Origin: Pseudomonadota bacterium
Lineage (GTDB): Bacteria; Pseudomonadota; Gammaproteobacteria; Acidiferrobacterales; UBA6901
Direction of reading: 5' to 3'
DNA length: 64,000 nt
NCBI GenBank assembly: GCA_027364845.1
Contig: DAHXOO010000001.1
Location: 30,251 to 94,250, forward strand
A model generated the notes under the pieces. It searched no databases, had not been told where the DNA came from, and worked only from the letters and a program-made list of their open reading frames with translations. Of the stretch, positions 27,192 through 37,200 are shown in pieces. The first letter of the stretch is position 1, and each line of letters starts with the position of its first letter. The translations under genes and the position numbers were made by a program.

Positions 27192-27877
27192 CACATCCTC
27201 TGGGTTGGACTGAGGTAAAGCCTGTGGCTCGCGATGAACGCCTCCACCGGCGCGGGAAGCATCCCGTGCACCGACTCGCCGCAGGCAAGCGCCGCGCGTA
27301 TGCCCGAACTGGATATATCCTGGGGGCTCACTTCCTGAAATACCAGCCGTCCAGCTGGAGCCTCCATCAGCTGGCCTGGATCGACACAGAACCGCCCTCG
27401 CAGCCAAGACGGAAGCGCTTCATCCGCTGGCGCAAATTCCCAGCCCGGACGCTGGATGACGACCAGATGCGTGAGCTGCGGCAGCTCACGCGCGCGGTGC
27501 CATGACTCGATGCCGCGAAAGGCGTCCATCCCGATGATAAGACAAAGTGGACGCAAGCCGAGTTCAGCCCGAAACGACTCCAAGGTCGGAACAGTATAGG
27601 ATGGACCGCTGCGCCGGATCTCACGGTCGTCGACGCGAAACCCCGGAATTCCAGAGACCGCGATTTCCACCATGCGCAATCGCTCATGTGCCCTGGCAAG
27701 CGGTGCACTACGGTGGGGTGGGATAGCTGAGGGAATAAAGCGCACTTCCTCTAAGGCCAGCGTCCGCATGATTTCCTGCGCCGGACGCAGGTGCCCAAAG
27801 TGAATGGGATCAAACGTACCACCAAAAATTCCGATGGGCTGCACTCGCTGCTTCTGAAGTCCCGCGCTTGCGCTCAA
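27191..27877 (-). CDS. nadD: Nicotinate-mononucleotide adenylyltransferase
   Basis: Makes nicotinate adenine dinucleotide from NaMN and ATP in NAD biosynthesis. The 228-residue protein has the nucleotidyltransferase motif GGTFDPIHFGHL near the N-terminus and the C-terminal ISSSGIRAAL, where ISST is more usual. PSAIPPHRS is the typical substrate loop. It follows proA by 111 bases and overlaps rsfS by one base. Confidence 0.95.
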   Translation of the reverse strand: MSASAGLQKQRVQPIGIFGGTFDPIHFGHLRPAQEIMRTLALEEVRFIPSAIPPHRSAPLARAHERLRMVEIAVSGIPGFRVDDREIRRSGPSYTVPTLESFRAELGLRPLCLIIGMDAFRGIESWHRARELPQLTHLVVIQRPGWEFAPADEALPSWLRGRFCVDPGQLMEAPAGRLVFQEVSPQDISSSGIRAALACGESVHGMLPAPVEAFIASHRLYLSPTQRM

Positions 27878-27988
27878 TCACGTTTTCACATCATAGCCCG
27901 GCCCCGCATCCATGGCAAACCGCTCGCGGTCCGTGGCCGTGCATCGAGTCAAGCTGCGTCCCAAGCCGGCACGCCCATTGCGGTCGGA

Positions 27989-29275
27989 CTATTTGCGGAT
28001 ATGGCCGTCGCCGAGCACAATGAATTTCTGGGAGGTGAGTCCCTCCAGGCCGACCGGTCCGCGCGCATGAAGCTTATCGGTCGAGATACCGATCTCGGCG
28101 CCCAAACCATATTCGAAACCGTCGGCAAAACGCGTTGAGGCGTTGACCATTACTGAGCTGGAGTCGACCTCACGTAGGAAGCGGCGAGCACACGTGATGT
28201 CCTCAGTGACTATCGCGTCGGTATGCTGAGATCCATACCGGGCAATATGCTCAATTGCCTCTTCAAGTCCGGGGACCACGCGAATCGACAGAATTGGCGC
28301 CAGGTATTCCGTATACCAGTCGTCGTCCGTGGCCGCGTTGGCCCACGGCAGAATGCGGCGCGTCGCGTCGCAGCCGCGCAACTCCACACCCTTATCGCGA
28401 TACATCACACCTAGCACCGGCAACACCCTGTCGGCGACCGCCTGCGCGACAAGCAGCGTCTCCATCGTATTGCAGGTTCCGTAGCGCTGGGTCTTGGCAT
28501 TGAAGGCGACACGCACAGCCTTGTCGAGATCAGCCTTGTCGTCGATATATACGTGACAGACGCCGTGCAGATGCTTGATTACGGGAACCGTGGCCTCCTG
28601 ACTGATGCGCTCAATTAGGCTCTTCCCGCCGCGCGGAACAATTACGTCAACATGCTCCTTCATGCGTATCAGCTCTCCGACTGCGGCGCGGTCCGCGGTA
28701 TCGATCACCTGAACTGCGTCTGCTGGCAGTCCGACCTCGACGAGACCCTTATGGATGCAGGCAGCAATCGCCTGGTTCGAATGCAGCGCCTCCGAACCGC
28801 CACGCAGGATGGCGGCGTTCCCAGACTTCACACACAGTCCAGCGGCATCTGCAGTCACATTCGGCCGCGACTCGTAAATAATGCCAATCACGCCGAGCGG
28901 CACGCGCATGCGCCCTACCTGAATGCCCGAAGGCCTGTAATTGAGCCCGGATATTTCGCCGACGGGATCCGGAAGGCCGGCGATCTGGCGCAGGCCCTGG
29001 GCCATCGCGGCGATACGCGGTGAATCGAGGGCCAACCGGTCTAGCTGTGCGGCATCAATGCCCGCACGCGCGGCGGCGTCAAGGTCCTTCACGTTGGCCT
29101 TAACAAGACTGTCGGCCGAGCGCTCAATAGCGGCGGAAATCGCTTCAAGCGCAGCGTTCTTGGCAGCGGTCTCCGCACTTGCCATCTTGCGCGATGCCTG
29201 GCGGGCACGCTGGCCTACCTGCTGCATGTACTGCCTGATGTTCAGTACTTCCGGTTCACGGGATGCCGTCTTCAT
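27989..29275 (-). CDS. proA: Gamma-glutamyl phosphate reductase
   Basis: NADPH-dependent reduction of gamma-glutamyl phosphate to glutamate semialdehyde in proline synthesis. The 428-residue protein is an aldehyde-dehydrogenase-fold enzyme with the catalytic Cys in [12 protein letters not shown] and [25 protein letters not shown] and [22 protein letters not shown], all ProA hallmarks. ATG 29275 has GGAG upstream; the frame extends to 29353 without family similarity. It lies between holA and nadD, as in Pseudomonas. No proB is visible here. Confidence 0.96.
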   Translation of the reverse strand: MKTASREPEVLNIRQYMQQVGQRARQASRKMASAETAAKNAALEAISAAIERSADSLVKANVKDLDAAARAGIDAAQLDRLALDSPRIAAMAQGLRQIAGLPDPVGEISGLNYRPSGIQVGRMRVPLGVIGIIYESRPNVTADAAGLCVKSGNAAILRGGSEALHSNQAIAACIHKGLVEVGLPADAVQVIDTADRAAVGELIRMKEHVDVIVPRGGKSLIERISQEATVPVIKHLHGVCHVYIDDKADLDKAVRVAFNAKTQRYGTCNTMETLLVAQAVADRVLPVLGVMYRDKGVELRGCDATRRILPWANAATDDDWYTEYLAPILSIRVVPGLEEAIEHIARYGSQHTDAIVTEDITCARRFLREVDSSSVMVNASTRFADGFEYGLGAEIGISTDKLHARGPVGLEGLTSQKFIVLGDGHIRK

Positions 29276-29312
29276 GTCAAATCTCCAGAGACTGGCCGCC
29301 CAGACCTCGGCG

Positions 29313-30356
29313 CTACAGTCCGCGCTCCGCAGGCACCGCTGCAGCCTGCACACGAACTCCGCACAGTGCCAGTACTAAGGACTCGATGTCCGTCCACGCG
29401 TCACCCTCGGCGCGGCCCTTTATGATACGGTCTATGCGCGCCGCGCGCACCAGCATGACCTGCCACTGCACCGGGCGAAAACGCCGCAGCGCCTTCGTCA
29501 CCAGTGACCGGCGGCTCGCCCATATACGGTGCGTCTGAAATACTCCGGATTCGGGACGGCCTTGGGCAATTTGCGCCGCGATCTGCGCCATGTTTCGCGC
29601 CTCCCGGGCCAGCGCCCAAAGAACGAGTATCGGCTCAACCCCTTCGGTGCGCAAGCTCTCCAAAATGCGGATCGCCAAGCGTCCGTCGCCTTCAAGGCAG
29701 GTATCCGCCAGACCGTAAACTGTGAAGCGCGTGTTGTCAGCGAGAAAATTCTCTAAATCCGCAGTACGCACCATGCCGTCGCCGTAGAGCAGCGCAAGCT
29801 TGTCCACTTCCTGTGCCGCGGCCAGTGGATTTCCTTCCATATGGTATGCCAGAAGATCTGCCACGCCAGGCTCCGCGTGCAGACCGCGCAGCGCCATACG
29901 GTGCTCAATCCAGCCGGGCAGATGCTGAGCATCGAGCGACCGCACAGTCACCAGGGCTCCGGCCTGTTCCAGAGATTTCGCCCAGCCACCCTCGCGGGCC
30001 TGCTTGTCGAGCTTGCCGGTGACGACCAGCAGTATGGTGTCGGCGGGCGGACGCGCCGCCAGTTGCGACAGAATCCGAGCACCATGCTCGCCAGGCTTGC
30101 CGCTCGGCACGCGTACTTCCAGCAGCCGGGCGCGCGAAAACAGGGACAAGGATTGCGTTGACAATAGCAAATCGTTCCAATCGAAACCGCTGCCCACGAT
30201 CGTCACATGGCGTTCCGCATAATCGGCTGCGCGCGCTGCATCGCGAATCGCCTCGCAGCACTCATCGACCAATAACGGCTCGTCGCCACAAACCAAGTAC
30301 ACCGGGACAAGCCCCTTGCGCAACAACTCCGGCAGGCGGTCCGAATCAATTTGCAT
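29313..30356 (-). CDS. holA: DNA polymerase III delta subunit
   Basis: Delta is the clamp-loader subunit that opens the beta sliding clamp. The 347-residue protein begins [20 protein letters not shown] and contains [12 protein letters not shown], the degenerate N-terminal AAA+ start, then [32 protein letters not shown] and [10 protein letters not shown], all typical of HolA. ATG 30356 overlaps the lptE end by 11 bases and gives nearly the E. coli length; the frame continues to 30404 inside lptE. Confidence 0.94.
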   Translation of the reverse strand: MQIDSDRLPELLRKGLVPVYLVCGDEPLLVDECCEAIRDAARAADYAERHVTIVGSGFDWNDLLLSTQSLSLFSRARLLEVRVPSGKPGEHGARILSQLAARPPADTILLVVTGKLDKQAREGGWAKSLEQAGALVTVRSLDAQHLPGWIEHRMALRGLHAEPGVADLLAYHMEGNPLAAAQEVDKLALLYGDGMVRTADLENFLADNTRFTVYGLADTCLEGDGRLAIRILESLRTEGVEPILVLWALAREARNMAQIAAQIAQGRPESGVFQTHRIWASRRSLVTKALRRFRPVQWQVMLVRAARIDRIIKGRAEGDAWTDIESLVLALCGVRVQAAAVPAERGL

Positions 30357-30903
30357 GGCCGGCGCCGATAGCCACAAGTTGGCGAATGACTTGCCGCACC
30401 GCATCGCGCCGCATATCGTTTTGAAGGAAACCGGTTTCGCGCTCGGTCCCCAGTACGTTCAACTTGTTGAAGCTGTACTCGCGCTGGACCTTTATCGTTC
30501 GGTCGGGGATGATTAAATGCCCGGCGGCGTCCGTCAGGTTGAAATGCATCTTGTAATCCAACAAGTATTCAGTTGCACGACCAGTGACATCAATTGCGGC
30601 CACTTCGCTGCTGATGCTTTCTCCCCATAAGGTCAAAGTAGGCACTTGAGCTGCGGCATTGTCGGTCAGCCGCGCACCGGTTTCGGTGCGAAGGGCATCG
30701 CGCATCTCCACAAGCAAGGGCGGATAGGCAACTCCGCCGCCCATGGTTATCCGCAGTGTCGAAAGCTGCGCCGGCAGTGCCGCCAATTGCGTGCCACGCA
30801 GATGGAAACCACAGCCACCAAGCGACAGGAATCCGGCGACGAAAAGCAGTCTGAAGATTCGCTGCACACGGCCGCTCGCTGCCGCTTCTGCACTCCACGT
30901 CAC
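30346..30903 (-). CDS. lptE: LPS-assembly lipoprotein LptE
   Basis: Outer-membrane lipoprotein that plugs LptD and completes LPS insertion. The signal region VQRIFRLLFVAGFLSLGGC has a clear lipobox (LGGC), and the mature part begins GFHLRGT, the near-invariant LptE start. About 185 residues. GTG 30903 lies four bases after the leuS stop and is my choice; the frame begins at TTG 30921 inside leuS. leuS-lptE-holA is conserved. Its partner LptD is outside the window, while lptC, lptA and lptB are at 2817-4622. Confidence 0.93.
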   Translation of the reverse strand: MTWSAEAAASGRVQRIFRLLFVAGFLSLGGCGFHLRGTQLAALPAQLSTLRITMGGGVAYPPLLVEMRDALRTETGARLTDNAAAQVPTLTLWGESISSEVAAIDVTGRATEYLLDYKMHFNLTDAAGHLIIPDRTIKVQREYSFNKLNVLGTERETGFLQNDMRRDAVRQVIRQLVAIGAGHAN

Positions 30904-30907
30904 CTGC

Positions 30908-33556
30908 CTATTCCGCCACAACGATGTTCACCAGTTTTCCCGGCACCACGACGACCTTCTTCACTGTTCGTCCTTCCACATGACGCGCGATCGCTGCGTC
31001 GGCGAGCGCAACCTCGCGCACCTGATCAGCGAGCGCTCCGGATGGCACTGATACCCGACCCCGCAGTTTGCCGTTGACCTGGACCACGAGTTCTATGGTG
31101 TCGCGCCTGAGCGCCGACTCGTCCACCTGCGGCCAGCCCGCATCGAGGATGTCACCGCCAAAACCCAACTCGCGCCACAGATAATGACAGATATGAGGCG
31201 TGATCGGCGACAGCAGGCGCAGCAGGATTCCGAGGCCTTCGGCGACGACAGCCGTGCATTCCTGGTGCGTCGGGCTTTCGTCCCGCGCCTTGACCGAAAC
31301 CGATGCCCGTTCGAGCACATTCAGAATCTTCATCGCCGCCGAAACGACCGTATTGTACTGGTGTCTATCGAAGTCGCCATTCGCCTGCCTCAGCGCCGAG
31401 TGAAGCTCGAAGCGCAGATCTCTGGAAGCATCCGCAGCGATGTTCCCATCGCGACGGGCCGGTAGGACTTCGGAGATTGCGCCATGTTCATAGGCAAAAT
31501 TCCAAAGGCGCCGCAGAAACCTGAAAGCACCCTCCACAGCCGAGTCCGACCACTCGAGCGTCATCTCGGGCGGTGCGGCAAACATCATGAACAGACGCGC
31601 CGTGTCAGCGCCATAGCGCTCGATCAGCGCCTGCGGGTCAACGCCGTTGCCCTTCGATTTGGACATGGTGCCGATGCCGCCGTACTCTACCGGCTCGGCG
31701 TCTCTCTTCAGGATCGCGCCGATGCGATTTCCTTTGTCGTCCAACTTCAGTTCGACGTCGGCCGGGTTGAAATAGGCGATGCGCCCACTTGCCGGCTTGC
31801 GGAAAAAGATCTCGTTCAGCACCATCCCTTGGGTAAGTAGACGCTTGAACGGCTCGTCCCCCTGCACAAGCTCGAGGTCGCGCATCACCTTCCACCAGAA
31901 GCGCGAGTAAAGCAGATGCAAGATCGCGTGCTCTATGCCGCCGATGTACTGGTCTACCGGCATCCAGTACCTCGCCTCCTCGTCCACCATCGCATCCGGC
32001 CGCCCCGGCCCGCTGGGCAACGAGCAATAGCGCGCGTAATACCAGGAGGAGGCGACAAAGGTGTCCATGGTATCCGTCTCGCGCCGAGCGCGCCCGCCAC
32101 ACTTTGGGCAGAGACAATCAACAAAATCTGCCCGCCTCTTCAGCGGATTGCCAGTCCCGTCCGGCACGCAGTCCTCAGGCAGCACTACCGGGAGATCCTT
32201 GTCCGGGACCATAACCTCGCCGCAGCGTTCACAATGAACGATGGGTATCGGGCAACCCCAGTAGCGCTGGCGCGATATGCCCCAGTCACGCAGCCGCCAC
32301 ACTACTTGCCTGTCGCCGAGGCCTCGCGCCCTGAGGTCGGCAGCAATCAGATCCACGGCTGCTGCATACGCCAGGCCGTCGTACTTGCCGGAATTGACAC
32401 AGTGACCCTGCGCCTTGTCGGCATACCATTCCTGCCAGGCATCGGTAGAGAAGCTTTTGCCCGCGATGCCGATAACCTGCCGGATTGGCAGGCTGTACCG
32501 TTTGGCGAAGTAAAAATCGCGCTCGTCGTGCGCCGGAACCGCCATTACCGCGCCTTCGCCATAGCCCATGAGTACATAGTTGCCGACCCATACCGGAATC
32601 TGCTCGCCGGTTAGCGGGTGGATAACCGAGATACCGGCTGGCATGCCTTTCTTCTCAGTCGTCGCAAGGTCGGCTTCCATCACGGTGCCACGGCGGCACT
32701 CGTCGATGAAGGCGGCCAGCTCTGGATTGCCCACCGCGGCGCGGATCGCCAGCGGATGCTCGGCGGCAACCGCGCAAAAGGTCACACCCATGATGGTGTC
32801 AGCCCGCGTGGTGAAAACCCACAGGTTCCCTTCCTCGCCATCAAGCCGATACGGGAAAGCAAAGCGCACACCCTCGCTCCGCCCGATCCAATTGGCCTGC
32901 ATGGCACGCACGCGCTCGGGCCATTCCGGAAGCTTGTCAAGGTCCGCGAGCAGTTCTTCGGCGTAACGAGTGATCGCGAGGTAGTACATCGGGATCTCGC
33001 GCTTTTCCACCGGCGCCCCAGTGCGCCACCCGCGACCGTCTATGACCTGCTCGTTTGCAAGTACTGTCTGGTCGACGGGGTCCCAGTTCACCACACCGGT
33101 CTTTTTGTATGCAATACCGCGTTCAAGCATGCGCAGGAACATCCATTGGTTCCAGCGGTAATAATCCGGTCTGCAGGTCGCCAGTTCACGCGTCCAGTCG
33201 ATTGCGAAGCCTAGTGATTTCAGCTGCTTCTTCATGTAGGCGATGTTGTCGTACGTCCAGCGTGCAGGTGGCACACTATTCGCCATCGCAGCATTCTCCG
33301 CCGGCAGGCCGAAGGCATCCCAGCCCATCGGCTGGAGCACGTTTTTGCCGCACATACGCTGGTAGCGCGCAATCACGTCGCCGATCGTGTAGTTGCGCAC
33401 ATGCCCCATGTGCAAACGGCCGGAAGGATACGGGAACATGGACAGACAATAGAACTTCGCCCGGCTGGGATCCGGAACAGCCCGGAAACTCTTCCGTTCC
33501 TGCCAGTCGGCCTGGGCGTCCCTTTCTATTATTTCCGGATTATAGCGTTCGTGCAT
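30908..33556 (-). CDS. leuS: Leucine-tRNA ligase
   Basis: Class I aminoacyl-tRNA synthetase that charges tRNA-Leu. The 882-residue protein has the HIGH motif as [15 protein letters not shown], the CP1 editing domain ([20 protein letters not shown]), a zinc-like Cys pair region around CERCGEVM, the KMSKS motif as [12 protein letters not shown] and the C-terminal VQVNGKLRG. It is full length and intact. It heads the long minus-strand array; the 173 bases upstream, before the OmpH-like gene, contain no obvious promoter consensus. Confidence 0.97.
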   Translation of the reverse strand: MHERYNPEIIERDAQADWQERKSFRAVPDPSRAKFYCLSMFPYPSGRLHMGHVRNYTIGDVIARYQRMCGKNVLQPMGWDAFGLPAENAAMANSVPPARWTYDNIAYMKKQLKSLGFAIDWTRELATCRPDYYRWNQWMFLRMLERGIAYKKTGVVNWDPVDQTVLANEQVIDGRGWRTGAPVEKREIPMYYLAITRYAEELLADLDKLPEWPERVRAMQANWIGRSEGVRFAFPYRLDGEEGNLWVFTTRADTIMGVTFCAVAAEHPLAIRAAVGNPELAAFIDECRRGTVMEADLATTEKKGMPAGISVIHPLTGEQIPVWVGNYVLMGYGEGAVMAVPAHDERDFYFAKRYSLPIRQVIGIAGKSFSTDAWQEWYADKAQGHCVNSGKYDGLAYAAAVDLIAADLRARGLGDRQVVWRLRDWGISRQRYWGCPIPIVHCERCGEVMVPDKDLPVVLPEDCVPDGTGNPLKRRADFVDCLCPKCGGRARRETDTMDTFVASSWYYARYCSLPSGPGRPDAMVDEEARYWMPVDQYIGGIEHAILHLLYSRFWWKVMRDLELVQGDEPFKRLLTQGMVLNEIFFRKPASGRIAYFNPADVELKLDDKGNRIGAILKRDAEPVEYGGIGTMSKSKGNGVDPQALIERYGADTARLFMMFAAPPEMTLEWSDSAVEGAFRFLRRLWNFAYEHGAISEVLPARRDGNIAADASRDLRFELHSALRQANGDFDRHQYNTVVSAAMKILNVLERASVSVKARDESPTHQECTAVVAEGLGILLRLLSPITPHICHYLWRELGFGGDILDAGWPQVDESALRRDTIELVVQVNGKLRGRVSVPSGALADQVREVALADAAIARHVEGRTVKKVVVVPGKLVNIVVAE

Positions 33557-33729
33557 TGGGGATTGGCTGCAGCGCGAAGATCGAAATCCGGGGCGCGCAG
33601 GTTATCGTATTCCGCGCACCCGGTCCTGTTGCGGCGAGGCCGAGGTCTACGCATCGTTCATCGCGATTCCCGGCCGCGGCACGAGCCCGCAGTCCAATGC
33701 TGAAACGACTGCTGCAGCACCCACTGCCA

Positions 33730-34266
33730 TCAATTCGCCGGGGTCACGGCTTTGGCGTTGTACATCTGCATGACCTGCTGCGTAATATCCAGACCAGGAT
33801 CGGAGTACAGTACCATCAGCTGCGTCTTCTCGAACACCAGATTGAGTTTGTCTTTGTGTGCCACCTTGGCGATGATTGCCTTGATCGCCCCGATAGACTG
33901 CTGCATGTACTCATTGTCTTTCGCGCGCAATGCATTCTGCGCATCGCCTGCCATGCCCTGGTACTTCTGCAGTTCGGCTTCGAACTGCTTCTGCTTGACG
34001 GCCTTCTGGGCATCAGTAAGGGTCAGCCGCTCCTTCGCAAAGTTGTCCCGCAGCGCCTGCAACTTCTTCTTTTCCCGGTCGAGCGGACCTTGCCGTTCCT
34101 TGATCAGGCGCTCCATCTGCGCCTGATGCTCCTTGCCGGGCTTGCTCTCCAAGATCACCTGCCGCATATCGACATAGCCGATACTGACGCCCTCTGCAGC
34201 GTGCGCGGGTGCGCACCCTATGATGCCTCCCACCAGAAACACGGTTGCCAATAGCTTTGTATTCAT
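33730..34266 (-). CDS. OmpH/Skp-family periplasmic chaperone-like protein
   Basis: Skp-like proteins hold unfolded outer-membrane proteins in the periplasm. The 178-residue product has a signal peptide and a long charged coiled coil (about residues 50-125: MERLIKERQGPLDREKKKLQ, then KQKQFEAELQKYQ), with the family start SIGYVDMRQVILES. ATG 34266 has AGGAGC upstream. The signal contains GGIIGCAP, which could act as a lipobox, or cleavage could occur after AHA; Skp is normally not lipidated. It is a lone gene, not beside bamA or lpxD. Confidence 0.88.
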   Translation of the reverse strand: MNTKLLATVFLVGGIIGCAPAHAAEGVSIGYVDMRQVILESKPGKEHQAQMERLIKERQGPLDREKKKLQALRDNFAKERLTLTDAQKAVKQKQFEAELQKYQGMAGDAQNALRAKDNEYMQQSIGAIKAIIAKVAHKDKLNLVFEKTQLMVLYSDPGLDITQQVMQMYNAKAVTPAN

Positions 34267-34462
34267 GAAACGCTCCTGAGTCACTTGTCATCGGAAACCG
34301 GTTCGCGGTTCTCATCATCTCTAGCTAGCAAGATTATTTCACAGCGGTCCAGCGAACGTAAGGGGCGCGTTTCGGATTGCAAAAACTTTCTTTGACGGAG
34401 GAGCCGGCTGCGGCGGACCTGGTTCCGGTCAAAATGGATCCGCAGGTGGCCTATGTGGCCAA

Positions 34463-36198
34463 TTATAAGCGAGCGGCGGATCCACGCCGGTTGACACGCG
34501 GCAGGGTAGCAAGATTGACGGCATCCAGCGGCCGACTGATCAGGTAGCCCTGCATGGCATCACAGCCAAGGCTGCGCAGAAACGCAGCCTCGCCCTCGAC
34601 ACCTTCGGCGGTGACACGAATGTCCAGGCTATGGGACATGGCGATTATGGCCGTGACGATTGCGGCGTCATCGGGATCGGTCGTGATGTCGTGTACGAAT
34701 GAGATATCTATTTTCAACCAGTCTACAGGGAACCGTTTGAGATAACGGGAGCTTGAATACCCCGTGCCGAAGTCGTCGATGCACAACTGCACACCCATAA
34801 CCGTGAGTGTGTGCGATACCGAGGTTGCGAAGTCGATGTTGTACATCAGTATGCTTTCCGTGAGCCTGAGGTCGCCTGGGCTCATGCCGCTGGAGGCAAA
34901 AGCTTTCTCGATGGCGCGCGCAAACCCTGGTTGACGAAACTGACGGGCGGAAAGATTCACCACCATGCGCGGCGCCTCGATCCCGGATTGCCGCAGCGCT
35001 TCGTGGCAGACGCAGGCTGCTTTGAGAACCCACTTTCCGACAGGCTCGAAGCGTGATACCCATGCTCGGAGATACAAACAGTGCGCGCCCGATCGATTGG
35101 AACGGTATCGCGAAGCTGTCGATGAGTTTCTGTGCGGCACGTGCTGCATCATCGACATGGACCATATCGGCATGCACCAGGGCAAACTCGTCTCCGCTCA
35201 GCCGGGCGAGGGTGTCGCCCTGGCACACGCTGGCCACAAGTCGGTCAGCAACGGAACGCAGCAGATCGTCTCTGGCTTCGTGCCCGAGCGTGTCGTTGAT
35301 GTTCTTGAAGTAGTCCAGGTCAAGGAATATCACGCCCACAAGCCGTTCGCGGCGGTTCGCCTCAATCATTGCATGGCGCAATCGATCGTTGAACAGTCCC
35401 CGGTTCAGCAAACCCGTCAGCACGTCATGGTTGGCTAGAAAGTTCGGCCGATCTTCGGCCTCTTTGCAGCCAGTGACATCGTCAAGCACGCCGTCGTAAA
35501 AAAGGGCCCGGCCTGAACTGTCCACCACGGCGCGCGCATTGTTGCGCGCCGAGATAAGCTCACCATCATCGCGGCGCATGCGAAACTCCGCGTCGCACAC
35601 GGTACCTTCGCGCCGCAGCAGCTCCTGCCACTCACGAAGCGAGCCAGGATCCGCACACAACTCGGCAGCATTGATGGTATGTAGCGCCTCCTTGCGCTGA
35701 TAGTCCAGCATTTGAGCGAATACCGGGCTCGCCTCGACGGTGTTTCCGTAAGAAGTTAGGCGATAGAAGCTCACCGGCACATCCTGAAAGAGGTCCTGAT
35801 AACGTGATTCAGCGTCGCTGACCGTCCGCCGTAGACACCCCCGGCCGAGCGCGACACCCACCGCAGTGGGCAACCGAGCGAAGTTCGGCGGCGACTTAAT
35901 CACATAACCATCAAGGCCGGTTTTCATCGCCTCGACCGCGATCTCCTCGGTTCCGGTGAAGATGATCACCGAACATTTTGCGCATCGCTCTTTTACGGCG
36001 CGCAACACCTTGAGGCCATCGCTCCAGCCGAGATGATAGTCGGTAACGACGATGTCCCAGCCACCGGCCTGCAGCGCCTATTCGAACTCCGACGCATCAC
36101 GCGCCTGATCGGCTTGCACGGTCGGGTATTCCTGTCGGAGTTCCCCGGATGGAAAGAGTTCAGTCGTCGATCAGGAGCATGCGAACCGAGTCGGCCAT
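34463..36198 (-). pseudogene. Decayed REC-PAS-GGDEF-EAL response regulator
   Basis: The minus strand from ATG 36198 starts like a receiver domain (MADSVRMLLIDD) but stops at once; the receiver resumes in other frames, meets a TAG near 36078, then continues as WDIVVTDYHLGWSDGLKVL and VIIFTGTEEIAVEAM. A PAS domain and a GGDEF domain with RLSGDEFALV follow in the frame 34668-36008. Near 35050 the text jumps from the middle of GGDEF (SPSMGIT) to the middle of an EAL domain in another frame (EPVGKWVLKAAC, CIDDFGTGYSSSRYL, AEGVEGEAAFLRSLGCDAMQGY). The end of GGDEF and the first part of EAL, including the EAL motif, are missing. At least two frame changes, one stop and one internal deletion make a working enzyme very unlikely. 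Confidence 0.88.
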
Positions 36199-36263
36199 CG
36201 GTTGGATATCACGCAGCACTCGATCATTCCCGTCGTGCAGGCTTTTGTCGGAACCAAATGTCG

Positions 36264-36821
36264 TCATCCGGTTCCGGGCAATTCCAGCCAGAATCTGCTG
36301 CCTTTTCCGGGAATTGAGTCAACGCCCACCAATCCGCCCATGCGCTCGATGCCGTGGCGTGCAACGGTCAGACCGATTCCAGCGCCAGGATAACGTTCTA
36401 CTCCATGCAAGCGCTCAACAGCACCAAATATGCGCCCACAGTCTTCCACAGTAATTCCGATGCCGTTGTCCTCCACCCATAGTCTGACCAACCCGGCGCG
36501 CTCCTCGGCGCGCAATCGCACGCGCGGCTCCACGCCCGGAGCAACGAACTTGACCGCGTTCGAAAGTAGGTTTGCGACGCACTGCACGAGCGTCGGGGCA
36601 TGCGCCATGACCTGGTACATGGGCCCCTGCACCAGAACATGGGCACATCTCGAACTCAGCTCGGATTCCATCAGATTCAAAGCGTCATCGATCGCCTCAG
36701 CGAGATCGGTCGCACGCAAGGATCGGCGGAAGCGGGACACTTTGCTGTAGTTAAGGCGATCGTGGATCATGGCTTCCATGCACTCGACCGTAGACCCTGA
36801 GCCAGCACCAGGGATCGCCAC
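36264..36821 (-). pseudogene. Truncated sensor histidine kinase
   Basis: 185 residues holding a complete HATPase domain: N box NLLSNAVKFV, G1 VEDNGIGI, G2 GAGIGLTVARHGIERMGG. Before it only the end of a dimerisation helix remains (MIHDRLNYSKVSRFRR); the H-box with the phosphorylated His and any sensor region are absent. It ends about 65 bases before the decayed regulator and was probably its partner. The frame opens at GTG 36821 with no convincing ribosome-binding site, so I treat it as a remnant. A free-standing ATPase module is a less likely alternative. Confidence 0.75.
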
Positions 36822-37200
36822 ATAGCAGAGTCGAGGATGGCGGCGGTGTCACCGGCTAGTAGTATGGTCTGGACCAGCGGTATCCAGCGCCGATTGCGGA
36901 CAAGATCCTCCTGGACCAGAATGGAAACGACGATCCATTTGAATAAAATACAGCAATAAATCAATGATATACGCCGCGCTACACGCGTATCAGAACGATT
37001 CAATCTGCTTTCCCCTTTGCCACCGCGGCGCCGGTCAGCACAGGGATTCCGGGACGCGGGACGTGTTTGCCACACTGTCGACCCGCAGGTCCTGGGACTG
37101 CGCGCCGTTGAGGTGGCATTTATCATAACAAGGATAGACTGCGGACACGTTTTCGCCATCTGCCGCGGCGCGCACGTCGCTGTACCGCTATGGTCGACGG
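36822..37200. other. Intergenic stretch between the kinase remnant and lnt
   Basis: No gene is visible. It includes an AT-rich patch at about 36935-36980 followed by TACGC...GCGTA, a five-base inverted repeat. Sequence upstream of the kinase remnant does not translate as a recognisable sensor or H-box in any frame, so the missing kinase N-terminus is deleted rather than merely frameshifted. Confidence 0.5.

Noticed and set aside
33055-34254. 399-codon plus-strand frame opposite leuS and the OmpH-like gene
   Set aside because: Antisense shadow spanning two real genes with clear family motifs on the other strand.
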